Assembly (NCBI GenBank): GCA_000231825.2
Contig: JH720310.1
Coordinates: 245,225 to 265,770, forward strand
DNA from: Tetrahymena elliotti 4EA
Taxonomy: Eukaryota; Ciliophora; Oligohymenophorea; Hymenostomatida; Tetrahymenidae
DNA length: 20,546 nucleotides
Direction: 5' to 3'
The first letter of the stretch is position 1. Every line of letters begins with the position of its first letter. The position numbers and the translations under genes were made by a program. A model generated the notes under the pieces. It was not told the DNA's origin, made no database searches, and worked only from the letters and a program-made list of their open reading frames with translations. This document shows, one piece after another, positions 1 through 10,500 of the stretch.

Positions 1-2011
1 TATTCTCAAATAGTCAAGTCAATGAGTTACTTCAATATTACAAAGTACATCTCCAATATTCACAAAAAAAAACCAAAAAACAAAAGTATAAAAACTCTTA
101 CTCATGGCACTCAACTATTTTTTATTTAGTTAAAAATATGTGAGAATAATGTTAATTTTTATCTGTAAATTTGATGTTTTTTTATTCTGTATTTTATTAA
201 AGTTTATTGAATAAATTTATAACAGGGGAAATTATTAGAGTAAATTAAATCAATTTTATTATTTCACTAAATTTAAAATATTATTTTTTCAAAAAATCTT
301 AATGTTTTAGTAACTTTTAAACAGAACTTTTTTTAAAAACTCTGAAATATTTATTTCAGTATGAAATAGTTATATTAAACAAAGATATTTTCATTTTTAT
401 TTATTAAAACTCATAACCAAATAAAAAAAAATAAAAAAGTATTTTTTTTTGCACAAAATTTAAAACCCATAGAACCAAAGAAATAATTTCTAGTTTAAAT
501 TTAAAAGAATTTAGTTTTTTCAAGTAGTCAAGTAAATAAATCATTTGCTTCGCTAAATTAAATAAACTTCTTCAATATTCAAAAAAAAAACTCTCTTACT
601 CAGGATGCTAAAATATTTTTTATTTAATTAAAAAGATTAGAGTACTGTTAATAAATTAATTATATTTATTTACAAATTTAATAAATCTTTTATAATATAT
701 TTGATTAAAACTTTTATCAAAATAATTTAAAAAATGTTTTATTGATAATTTGTTTATTTTGAAGCAATATCTAAATTATTTTATTTTCAAAAAACCAAAA
801 CTATGAGTAAATTTTATATTGAATTTTCTTTAAATTAGTTATTTTATCAAAATTTAAGTTAGAGTATTAATATATTAAATTAATTTATTAAAAAAAATTT
901 ATCTTTTCATTTTAAATAAATTAAAAATCTTTAACAAAAAATTAAAAAATATAATTTTTTCTGGTTTACATTTTTTTGAATATTAATCTTTCAAATAATA
1001 AATCAATTAGTTTATTACAAACAAAATAATCTAATACTATCAAACTAACACAAAAAAGGCAAAAAAAAACAATCAAAACTCTCTGAATCAAGACTTTCAG
1101 CTAATTTTTATTTCTTTAAAAATATGTTTATTTTTGAGAATGTATGATTATTTTATCTCTGATATCATAATTTTTTTAATGAAAAGTTTAATTAAAATAT
1201 TAAAAAAAATACTTTATTTAGCCAAAGAATAAGTAGAGTATTATTTTTGTCTGCAAATTTTCTGCTAAGAATTTTTCTAAAATCATGAAAAATAAATTAT
1301 TTTTTGCTAATGTTGTAAAAGTCAACAGTTATTTATTTTGAGTGTTATTAATCTAATTTTTATTTTAAATTATTTAAAAAGCATATTTTACTCAAAATTT
1401 TATTTAGTATTGCAAACACATTAATTATTATATATAAAATGTAATTATTATATGTCAGAAACAAATAAGATCAAAATTTGATACCATATTAATTATTTAA
1501 TATAAATTATTGAATGAAGGTTCGTTTATTTGATATATTGAAAAAATAAAAATTTCATTGATTTTTAGATATATTTTACATTTTATTGAAACATAAATTC
1601 AGATAATATAATATACTCTTAATTATTTATAATCAATTTAAGTGTTTTGTTACAGTGATTAATTAAAAAAAATAAATTACAATTATGGTATGTCCTTAAA
1701 AATTTTTTTCACTTCTTCTTCTAATTCTTATCTTGAGCTAATTTGATTTTACATGCATATTTATTTGAAAACTTATTTCATGTGAGCCCAGATTAATTCA
1801 AATAGGATTAATATCTACACTCCCTGCTCCATGGAGGATTACTAATAAAAGATTTATATTTTTTTCAAAAAATATTAGGAAAAGGTAGAGTACTTTATAT
1901 TAATAATAATTATTACTAATATTACACCTTTCGGAGTTTATCAAACTTCAAATTATTAACTTACATAAATAGATAAGGAAATTTTCATAATCGAAAAATT
2001 TTTTGTAATTC
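1..2011. other. A+T-rich intergenic region with weak degenerate repeats
   Basis: No convincing gene is visible in this 2 kb. Homopolymer A and T runs and TGA in every frame dominate. Three stretches, near 8-175, 520-690 and 1030-1150, look like diverged copies of one another. Each has a caat/tcaatatt-rich lead, then AAAAACTC(T) and a run ending in TTTATTTA/TTTAAAAATATG, at roughly 510-base spacing. The part around 1770-2010 is slightly richer in G+C (for example CTCCATGGAGG near 1828) and holds an open plus frame without a clear start. It could be a 5' exon or leader of the gene at 2012, but I cannot show that. Confidence 0.5.
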
Positions 2012-2379
2012 ATGAATTTTTATCCTTAATTAATTGATGAAGAATTTTTTAGATAAAAAATTTTCTTAGAATTATTTTTATTGAGTGATGAAGAGCCTGT
2101 ATTAGAGCAATTAACATCAATCAAACTACCCAATTACAATACTATTTTTAGTTTCACGCCATTTGTTAGTTTTTTATTATCCTTTTTAATTTATATCTTA
2201 GATATAAAATATTTGTAATAGAGTGATGATCATTTAGAACAATTAAGATTAATTTTAGATCTTCTAAATAGCTCTTATCGGTTTGGATTTAAGTAGAATT
2301 TAAAAATAGAAAAATTAAAGGTACAAATAAAATAAAATAATTAAAAATATATTTTACACAGTTTTAGAAAGATAAATGA
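2012..2379 (+). CDS. small hypothetical protein, two or three exons
   Basis: I do not recognise this protein. ATG at 2012 opens a plus frame with strongly coding-like composition (start MNFYPQLIDEEFF), using TAA/TAG as Gln. A likely intron at 2321-2361 (GTACAA...ACACAG, 41 nt) joins codon AAG to a six-codon last exon ending in TGA at 2377-2379, giving about 108 residues. Without splicing the frame runs to TGA at 2456-2458 (148 residues). A second possible intron, 2165-2221 (GTTAGT...TAATAG, 57 nt), is a multiple of three and contains no TGA. If it is kept, it encodes a hydrophobic stretch. An acidic motif recurs on both sides of it: SDEEPVLEQL and SDDHLEQLRL. The gene ends where the next ORF begins (ATGA overlap) and just before the tandem duplication. 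Function unknown. Confidence 0.5.
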
Positions 2380-2648
2380 ATTGTAAATTTTGTAATCAAA
2401 AAAATAAAGACATGATTTTTTGTCAAAAATGTTCTGGAATAGCGGATTAATATCTTGAAATAGAATTTGAGTTATTAATGCTTCTTCTTTATTTTTTCTT
2501 TTTTCCAGAAATTTTAAATTTAGAGTAAATGAAAATGATCTGCTTTTTTTAATTTTTCTTCTACTTTTATTTATTTATAAAATAAAAGCAATCATTTTCG
2601 AACAAAAAAATATCCAAATAATATAAATTATACTAAAAAAAATGGTGA
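2376..2648 (+). CDS. zinc-ribbon ORF, possibly a truncated gene
   Basis: ATG at 2376 begins MNCKFCNQKNKDMIFCQKC, two CxxC pairs nine residues apart (Cys 3, 6, 16, 19). This is the usual geometry of small zinc-ribbon domains that bind one Zn ion. The domain is followed by IADQYLEIEFE and then by hydrophobic, probably non-coding sequence up to TGA at 2646-2648, so the real 3' end or a splice site is unclear. The start overlaps the stop of the preceding gene (ATGA). The same segment, with only a few differences, recurs at 2700-2790 without its start codon as part of a tandem duplication. It may be a genuine small gene or the 5' remnant of a longer one. Confidence 0.4.
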
Positions 2649-3041
2649 GAAATTAATTAATGCAAATAGAGGAGGACTTGGAAGAACAACTGCAGAAATA
2701 AATTTTGCAATCAAAAAAATAAAGACATGATTTTTTGTCAAAAATGTTCTGGGATAGCGGATTAATATCTTGAAATAGAATTTGAACAATTAAATCTTCT
2801 TTATTTTTTCTTTATTTCCAGAAATTTGGAATTCAGAGTAAATTAGATCTGTTTTCTTTAATCTTTCCATAAAGTTTCTGAAATTAATTTTAAATTCTTC
2901 TACTTTTATTTATTTATAAACTAAAAATAATAATTTAATAACAAAAACATATCCGAATAACATAAATTATACTAAAAAAATGGCTAGAAGAATCGTTATT
3001 TTAACTGGTGCAAATAGAGGACTTGGAAGAACAACTGCAGA
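2385..3041 (+). repeat. tandem duplication, two units of about 315-340 bp
   Basis: Unit 1 spans about 2385-2700 and unit 2 about 2700-3041. Each contains, in order, the zinc-ribbon coding stretch, a TTTATTTATTTATAAA-type A+T-rich leader ending in ATAAATTATACTAAAAAAA, and the start of the dehydrogenase gene through GGACTTGGAAGAACAACTG. The first ~75 bases of the units are almost identical. The middle parts differ by short insertions and deletions. The join between units, at about 2700, fuses GCAGAAATA of the dehydrogenase to AATTTTGCAATC of the zinc-ribbon segment. The unit boundary therefore lies inside both genes. Confidence 0.8.
2642..2700 (+). pseudogene. 5' fragment of short-chain dehydrogenase gene
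   Basis: This is a broken copy of the first ~22 codons of the dehydrogenase that starts at 2980. After ATG, the codons for the first beta strand and the start of the glycine-rich NAD(P)-binding loop are partly deleted. The sequence then reads GCAAATAGAGGAGGACTTGG, with an extra GGA compared with the intact gene, and continues to GCAGAAATA, where the copy stops at the duplication junction. It lacks the active site and cannot make an enzyme. It marks the left unit of the tandem duplication. Confidence 0.8.
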
Positions 3042-3910
3042 AATACTTGTTTCAAAGTATGCCGACAACTTCTAGTATATTTTCACTGAAAGATCTAAGA
3101 ATCATGATGAATTAACTCATGCTCTTAAAACTCTTAATCCAAATGCCCATTTCGAAGTTAAAGATTTAGACATTTCGTCTTAAGAAAGCAGAGCCCAATT
3201 TAAGCAATGGTTCTCTCAAAAATACAACAAAATTGATGTTTTATTCAATAATGCTGGTGTTTATAAAGATACAGGTGCCAGACCCACTAAAGAAATAGCT
3301 GAATCTACCCTCAACATCAACTTTATTAGTAAAATTTATATATTTATAATTTGATTATTTTAACTTTTTAAAATTAAGACACTGTTGAATTCACTGAAGA
3401 GCTTTTTCCTTTAGTCTCTGATGATGGCAGGATTGCTGTTGTTAGCAGTTATTTAGGTAAATTAGAATTTCAATCAGAGTAAGCTAAGCTTCTTTTGACA
3501 GATGAAAATACTACTAAACAAAAATTATTTGAACTTGCTCATAACTACATTAACAGTGCTGGTACTCCAGATAAAGATTTAATTTTTAATAATCTTGTTT
3601 ACTACACTTCTAAAGCTTTGTTAAATTCCTATACAAGATATGTAGCTACTAAGTACATCAAGCCAAATCAATCTTTCTTTGCAGTCCATCCAGGTTGGGT
3701 TCAAACTGATGTAAATAATTTATTTTTGCTTTTAAAAAAATCATAAATTTTTAAATAAATAATTAAAAAATATAGATGGGAGGAAAGGAAGCTCCTTTAA
3801 CTAAAGACTATGCTTGTCCTTATTTGGCTAATATTGTAGCTGAATTCCCCTTTGGAAGACACCCATTAAACGGATTATTATAATTCGAAAATAAATAATT
3901 AGAGTATTGA
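2980..3910 (+). CDS. short-chain dehydrogenase/reductase, carbonyl reductase-like, 3 exons
   Basis: This is an NAD(P)H-dependent oxidoreductase of the classical SDR family, closest in layout to animal carbonyl reductase 1 types that reduce ketones and quinones in the cytosol. Exons are 2980-3328, 3379-3710 and 3776-3910 (816 nt, 271 residues, TGA stop). The introns are 50 and 65 nt, GT-AG. Motifs: cofactor loop TGANRGLG (residues 9-16), NNAG (90-93), catalytic Ser in VVSS (139/140), Tyr191 and Lys195 of YxxxK, and HPGWVQTD then MGG (220-230) split exactly by intron 2. Several Gln residues are encoded by TAG or TAA, for example codon 32, which fixes the genetic code. Length, motif order and C-terminus are normal and no lesion is seen. 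The 5' end is duplicated just upstream. The physiological substrate cannot be read from the sequence. Confidence 0.93.
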
Positions 3911-4759
3911 ATATGTGTCATTTATATCTTAGTATTCATCTTTTGAAAAAATTGAAACAGTTAAAGCTAAAATTTATGGTTTAAAAAAATTATTAAGGAA
4001 AGAAAGATAGATATCAATTTAAATTTATCAAAATATTTCAAAATAAATATTTTAATTCTCTTCTTTCCAATTAAGATTTATCATAAAAGTTTTGGTATTT
4101 CGTTTTTCTCTTGCTAGTACATTAACAATTCAAAAAAATAATCTCAGTTTAGATTAAAAAAATGAAAATTTAAGTTTCTACTGATACTGATATTTAAAAC
4201 AATTTAAAATATATTCAATTTACATATTATACTTATAAACCTTTGTAAAATATTTAAATGTATCTTTATGCCTGTTTAAAATATACTAAATATGAATGAA
4301 AAATAATCTTTTTCATTAAAAAAACATATGATATTTATTTGATCAGATTCTTCCAGATTATTCATGTAGCAAGTTAAAGGATGTCATTAGTTTTATTGAA
4401 TAATTTATTTTATTATCTTAAGAAAATAGAATAGAAAGAATTATTATTTAATTGTATATTTTTTATTTTTAGTATTATTTATTTAAAGTAATAATCTAGT
4501 TGTATTATTGATAAATTAGCACCAATAAGAGGAAAAAATATCCAAATAAAAAGATAAGAAAAAGAGTAATACTCTAATAATTCTAGTAGAGAAGCTAAAC
4601 TTGTAAGAAAAAGATATTACCTCAATTGTAATATAATTTTGAAGATAATGTTAAGTTCTCTTCAGAATTTTTAATACTTATAGAGTAAAGACTGTAATTT
4701 TCCTGGCATCTTGTGGGGAAAATAAATTAACGAATAATTTGAAAATATTGTATATTATT
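3911..4759 (+). other. intergenic or uncertain open plus frames
   Basis: No recognisable gene. Two long plus frames share one phase: 3913-4299 (128 codons, ATG at 3913, TGA at 4297) and 4381-5214 (277 codons, ATG at 4381). The second has coding-like stretches around 4570-4890 (for example KDCNFPGILWGKQ). However, its 3' half is antisense to a better-supported pseudogene at 4760-6000. In DNA this poor in G, open frames under a one-stop code are common, so I give these little weight. They could equally be decayed coding sequence. Confidence 0.3.
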
Positions 4760-6000
4760 TCAATAAAAAATACAAAATAAAGAAAGACAGTGCCTTAACA
4801 GATATTTTTCCCATAATTTAAACTTTGTTAAATATTTTAATTTTAAATACCATGCAAGCTGGGCTTGTAAAAATTTATGGGATTTAATTCTAAAACAAAA
4901 ATAATTTTCAAATTATTGATTAACATTTTTATTATTATAAATTTATCTGGGCTTTTACTATTCATCGAAATCAGATGTTTCTATAGCTTCAAAGTTTGTT
5001 CTAGCATGACTGCTATAGTAATTATCATCTTAAAGTTTAAATTAATTACTTTTTTAGACTCTTGGTGAATTATTTTGCAATAACTTAAAGTCCTCTACAT
5101 TTAATTTTTTAAACACATTAGATGAGTTACTAGGACTGTGTTGTTCGTTTAGAGTAGGTAATTAGACTAAATTATGAATTAAGTTCAGAAAAGAACTTTT
5201 ATGAAATTTTATGAGAAAGAGGATGTATTGGCACTTGATATTATTTTCTTGGCTTGCTCTTCTATTTACTACTACCTTATTAGTGTCTTATTAGAATAAA
5301 TCTTTTTCCATAAATTAAGGGCTCTTAGTTTCATAATTTTTGAGTTTGCTATTTTTATTTCAACTTTTTAAGGGAGAATATATTCTTTCAAACATTTAAA
5401 AATTCTACTATTTTATAAAGAAATATTAAATAACTTCATTTTTATAATTACTCCTACGATTGACATAACAACACTGTATTGCAGATTCGACATTATTATT
5501 TAGATTGCAATATTATTGTAAAGATGTAGAAGTAAATTAAAAAAAGTATTTAGTATTAAGACAGAGTTTTAGAGCATTTCAAAATACTAAAGTTTATGAT
5601 CAGTATAAGGTTTAAAATTAAGTAAAGAACAAGAATAGAATGAGATACTTCCATCTTTCTAAACTGGTGTTCTATTGCAACTTAATATTTCTAAATCTAT
5701 TATTCTAGCCTAAGCAAGACAATTAAGTTCTAAAAAATTTTTAGAGAATATACTTTTTGCGATAGTAGGCTTCCTGATTATCAGTTATTTGACATTTTAA
5801 GCATTAATAAATTAAAATGAACTTTCTTCTTAATTTAAATTTGTAATACACATTTCTTCTATTAAAATATATTAGATTCCATTAAATTAAAATAGAGATT
5901 AACTTTTCAGGATTGTAGTGTTTATGTTTAATAAACCTTATTAGAGAGTTATATTCTTCCTATCCAGTTAATATTGAATTTCTGTGCAAAAAACCAAGAT
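4760..6000 (-). pseudogene. 3' part of membrane protein gene (beta-helix-like plus tail), decayed
   Basis: The minus strand is open without TGA from 6000 down to TGA at 5185-5187 (271 codons). Residues near the start have the Asn/Ile/Leu-rich pattern of parallel beta-helix proteins common on ciliate surfaces (FQFNGIQYILIEEMC, later ILSCNRTPV). Then come a hydrophobic, membrane-like region (VLILNTFFNLLLHLY and VVMSIVGVII) and a basic, Gln-rich tail ending EEQAKKIISSANTSSFSQN. The last part resumes in another frame from about 5157 (TLNEQHSP...SDFDEQQKPRQIY) to TGA at 4760-4762. The tail matches the gene at the right window end (20088-20546), which keeps one frame and an intron where this copy has a deletion and stop. 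The 5' side is lost at about 5985, where a transposase remnant begins. The beta-helix assignment is an inference from composition. Confidence 0.6.
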
Positions 6001-6288
6001 TCATCTGTGAAAATGATCTTTTTAAATGTTTAACTGTCCAATTTCTTCTTTGAATGCACCATTCTAAGCTCTTCTATTGATTTACCTTAGAAATCTATCT
6101 GGCTGCTTGATTGGGATTCAAATTAGGATTTCTAGCCAGTTATGAAAGGAAGGATTTTGCTTAATTTATTCAATAAATGCCTCTTCCTCATCTTCTGTAA
6201 ATACCTTTTTTCTTCCACATTTACTCTTGATTGAAACCCATTTTTCTTATAGAGATTTGAGTGGCTTAAATACTAATTCTTCTTCCAT
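5985..6288 (-). pseudogene. Tc1/mariner-type (IS630-like) transposase remnant
   Basis: From ATG at 6288 the minus strand reads a helix-turn-helix start (CGRKKVFTEDEEEAFIEQIK, about residues 24-43) and then shifts frame. It continues NPNLNPNQAARQISKV, then an apparent internal deletion, then EWCIQRRNWTVKHLK. After another frame change it reads KIIFTDESWFFAQKFN, which carries the first catalytic Asp of the DDE/D transposase core in the context FTDES. The second and third acidic residues are not found. At least two frameshifts and a TGA make it dead. It ends abruptly against the membrane-protein pseudogene at about 5985, suggesting that the element inserted into, or recombined with, that gene. 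No terminal inverted repeats were identified by eye. Confidence 0.75.
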
Positions 6289-6470
6289 TATTTAGTATGA
6301 GAAAATTAAAAAATTTTTCAAATTATACTTTTATTAATTAGCATTTACTAAATGAATAGACTTCAAAAAAAATTTTTTTAAATACACTTCAAAGTATGGG
6401 GAATGTGTTAATAAGTGTTAAAATAAGCTATACTCCTTTTAATAGTATCAATGCAGATCCTAAAAGTTGA

Positions 6471-7220
6471 ATTTTGCTACCCTATAGTTTTAAAATTTGT
6501 TAATATTTATATTTCAATTCAAAAAGATCAAATGCTGTAAAGGTATCATAGAACTATTAAGAAGAAGAGGACTTTGATCTCGAAAATTAGTTTTAAATAT
6601 GGTCAGAAAATCAATTCAAGCCAAAAAAGCTGTTGCAACCTCTTGATGTATGTTGGTTGTCTTATTTCCCATCAATCTTAAGAATTTTAGAATAATATGA
6701 TGCTATCATTGATTCATTAGAGGAGATAGATTCTGAATAAAGTTAATTATTTTTAATTTAATTGAAATAAATAGAATTCTATCATTTAATAAATTTTAAA
6801 GGAACTGAATTTTTTGTTCAAAGATATGTCAAGTAAATCTCTAAATCTACAAAAAATAAACAATAGTTACGTTTAATGTATTGATGCCTTAAATTAAATA
6901 AGAAAATAAAAACAGTTAACAGAAGGATTAAAAGATAAGTATGCCAAAATATGAAGAAAAAAATTATAGTAAATCAGATATAGAGGAAATAAATAATCAA
7001 TTGAACCCAATTTCTTCATTTGAATAAAGTAATTAATTAATTGATTGATTAACTCAAGGATAGATTCTTTTTAATTGATTAAATTGAAAATTTTTAAGCT
7101 TTTGATATTACCAAAATCAAGTAACTTCCTAAAAATAGTAAGATAAGAGAATGCTTGATTAGGAAATATAGTTCAAAGAATTTAGTCTGTAAGATGCAAA
7201 GCAAGAGTATTAATTTGTGA
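6471..7220 (+). pseudogene. hAT-type transposase C-terminal remnant
   Basis: A plus frame 6471-6884 contains KRSNAV, then KKLLQPLDVCWLSYFPSI and LRILEQYDAIIDSLEEID. This resembles the region of hAT-family and domesticated hAT proteins where a conserved Trp in (T/V)RWLS is followed by a helix with 'LEQYDAL'. Downstream, in another frame (about 7003-7220), LKDRFFLIDQIENFQAFDI and TKIKQLP match the style of the part that follows in those proteins. The pieces are separated by TGA codons and a frame change, so this is a broken copy. Recognition is by motif pattern only. A domesticated transposase-derived gene is possible but unlikely given the stops. Confidence 0.5.
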
Positions 7221-7568
7221 AATAGCATATAATATATCATAAATAGTTAAAAGACTCAATGATATTATAATTATTAATTAATATTACTTATTTTTCGGCA
7301 CTTTCTAAAAATAATATTAAAATTGTGGACTATAATCTTAACTAATTATCTATTTAATATACGTTAATTAATTATATGTTGTATTTATTAAGCTTGTTTG
7401 CAGTAACAAATAGTAAAATAATCGAAAATTTAATTTTGCTAAATAAATATAAAATTAAAGAAATTCTATTCGAATAAATAAAAGACTTTTAATATTTTAT
7501 TTAGATATTTTCATTAGATTATTTAAACATAAGTAAATCAGTCGTTTCATTTGTGAGTCATAATCATT
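7221..7568. other. A+T-rich spacer with no gene seen
   Basis: This stretch separates the hAT remnant (plus) from the 3' end of the leucine-rich-repeat gene (minus). Both strands have frequent TGA and long A/T runs, and no repeat unit or motif stands out. It should contain the 3' untranslated region of the minus-strand gene, whose stop is at 7569-7571. Confidence 0.5.
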
Positions 7569-10500
7569 TCAATAAAAAAAATTTATTTTAACAAGTCTTT
7601 ATGCTTTTTTTAATTTTTATCTTAATTTTGAAACATTCCACTCTTCAAAATTGATGTTGAAACTTTATTTTAATAATACAAATAAATAAATATTGAATAA
7701 TAAAGGAAAGAAAAAACATAAAAATTTTAAATCAATCTATAAAAAACAAGCAAAAATAAATTAGACAAATAAACGAATATCAAATCAACCTAAACTAGTT
7801 AATTGCTCATTAACTAAATAAAATCTTTATTTATTCATTCAAAAATGTATTGTTAATATTCAACTTTTTTTTACCTTAGATCAAGATATAAATTTTTGAG
7901 GTAAGAGCATTTTGCTAACTCATATACTAATCCTTAAACACCCATTTCATCAATATTATTGTTGCTTTTAAAAAATTATAGAAATAAATATTGAATAAAG
8001 AAATATTTAAAAAGAATGATAAAAAAATAAAAATTTGGATTAAATCTGTAAACGAAATAAAAATTAATGAGCTAAAAATATATCAAGTAAACTATAGATT
8101 TGAAATGCATTGCTAAAATTGAAAAAATATTTTTACCTAAAATCAAGAATCAAATTTTAGAGATTAGAAGAGTATTTTGTTAATTCTCGTCCCAATCTTT
8201 ATACACCTACCCCACTAATATTATTGTTTCTTTAAAAATTACAAAAATAAATACTGAATAAAGAAATATTTAAAAGAATGAGAATGGTTTAAAAATTTAA
8301 ATTAAATCTGAAAGTCAGAAAATAAAAATAAATGAGAGTTAATTAAAATTTTTATTTCTTTAATAAAAATGTATTATTAAAATAGATAGAAACACTATTT
8401 TTACTCAAGGCTAAGAATTAAACCTTACAAGTTAGAGCATTTGGATAACTCTGATACTACTATTTTTGCACCGATTTCACCAAGATTGTTTTCTCTTTGA
8501 AAATTAAAAAAAGAAATATTTGAAAAAAAGAAAAACATAAAAATTGTGATGAACTGAAAACAACTTATACCAACGACTAAATCAAAAAAATATCAAAGTA
8601 AACCAACTAAAATTATTTAAGTTTCTCATAAATTAATTCATTCAAAATATATTTTGATATTGAATCGCTATTTTTACCCTAGGTAAAGAATTAAAGTTTA
8701 GAGGTTAGAGTATTTTGCTAACTCTGATGTTAATGCATAAGCACCATTTTCGCCAATATTATTTTTCCTTAAAAAAAATTTTAAATAATTATGAATAAAG
8801 AGATATTTAAAAGATTACCAGAGGTCAATAGTCAAATTTTAGAGATTAGAGCATTTGGCTAACTCAGATGCTAATCCTAATAAATCCATTTAACTATCAT
8901 GACTCAACCTTTTCAAAATTATAAAAATAATATTTATAATAATGATAAAATCATACAAATTTGTATCTATTCTGAAAGCAACAAATAAAAACGAATGAAT
9001 CATACAAAAATATCTAGTAAACTAACTAACCTAAATTAATCAATCACTCATAAATTAAAATCTTTAAAATTCATAATATTAAAGCACTATTTTTACCTTT
9101 GATTAGACAGTTTAAGAGTCAAAGTTTATAGATCAGTGCATTTTGCTAACTATGATCCTAATCGCTATGATGCCATTTCACAAATAAAATTGTAACTTTT
9201 AAAAAGTCATAAAAATAAATATTGTTATAATAATAAAACAATAAAAATTTGAATTGAACTCAAAAAGCTAATAGACATTATTATGTAAAACAAATCAAGT
9301 TTACCAACCTAAACTAGTTAGTCCATCATACATTTTATATATTTAGAAATGCTTAATTAATTTTTAGAATATTATTTTTACTTTAGATCAAGAGTCAAAT
9401 TTTTGAGATTAAACCATTTTGTTAACTCAGATCCAAATTCTTACTCACCCATCTCATAAATATTATTATTACTTTTAATATATAAAAATTAAAAATTGAG
9501 AAGTTTAATTAATTCTTCAAGCAAATAAAAGTTAACAAGCTAAACAAACATCAAGCTAACCAACCCAAATGAGATACTTGCTCAATAAATTAAAATTTTG
9601 ATTGATCCATTGAAAAATTATTTTAAAAATATTAAAACTTTTTTTTACCTTAGTTCAAGAATCAAATTTTAGAGATTAGAGCATTTTGCTAACTCATATC
9701 CTAATCCTTATAATCCAATTTTACCAATGTTATTTCCACTTTTAAAAAATGAAAATAAAAAAAGAATCAAATAGAAATATGAAAAACATAAACCAAAAAA
9801 ATATGTATTATTGTAAATCAACCTACATTAGTCACTCATTCATAAATTAAAATTTTTGCTTATTCATTCGAAAATGAATTTTTAATGTGTAAACACTATT
9901 TTTACTTTAAGCCAAGAGTCAAAGTTTAGAGGTAAGAGCATTTTGCTAACCCAGATCCTAATTTTGATGTACCAATTCCACCAATTTTATTCTCACTATT
10001 AAAAATTATAAAAATAAATATTGAATAAAGAAATATTTAAAATATTGAGAAAAATATAAAATTAGTATTTAAATCTGTAAACAAAGAATAAAAACTAATG
10101 AGCCAAAAATATCTAGTAAATGAACCAATAAATCTTTGATTTATTCTAAAAATAAATTATTAATATGCCACTATTTTACAAAAGTTAAAGAGATAAAGTT
10201 TAGAGATAAGATAGTTTTGATAATTCTGATCCTAATACTTGTGTACCAATATCACCAACATTATTCCTGCTTTTAAAAAAATAATAAATAAAGAAATATT
10301 AAAAAAAAACATAAAAATTTGAAAACATTTATTCATTTAAAAATTAATAATAATTATTGAATGACTATTTTTACCCTAGTTAAAGAGTTAAAGTTTAGAG
10401 ATTAGAACATTTTGCTAAATCAGAACCTAATCTTGATAAACCTTTATCTCCAATACTATTTGAACTTTTAAAAAATAAAAAAAGTAAATTTAGAATAAAG

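Noticed and set aside
3495..3746. 83-codon ORF read with the standard code
   Set aside because: It is only a piece of exon 2 of the dehydrogenase; TAA in the upstream codons is Gln, and its last codons run into intron 2.
4877..5068. Plus-strand hydrophobic 63-residue ORF
   Set aside because: It is antisense to the paralogous tail segment that is conserved at the right window end on the minus strand.
4760..5311. Minus ORF starting MEKDLFQQDTNK (183 codons)
   Set aside because: Its 5' part is in a different phase from the frame shared with the right-end paralog (QAKK.I.S...SSF.QN), so the start is probably an accident of the frame change.
5174..5977. Long plus-strand frame with one TGA (5597) that looks like a multi-pass membrane protein
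   Set aside because: The minus strand is open without any TGA over the same interval, has better coding composition and matches a paralog; the plus frame is its shadow.
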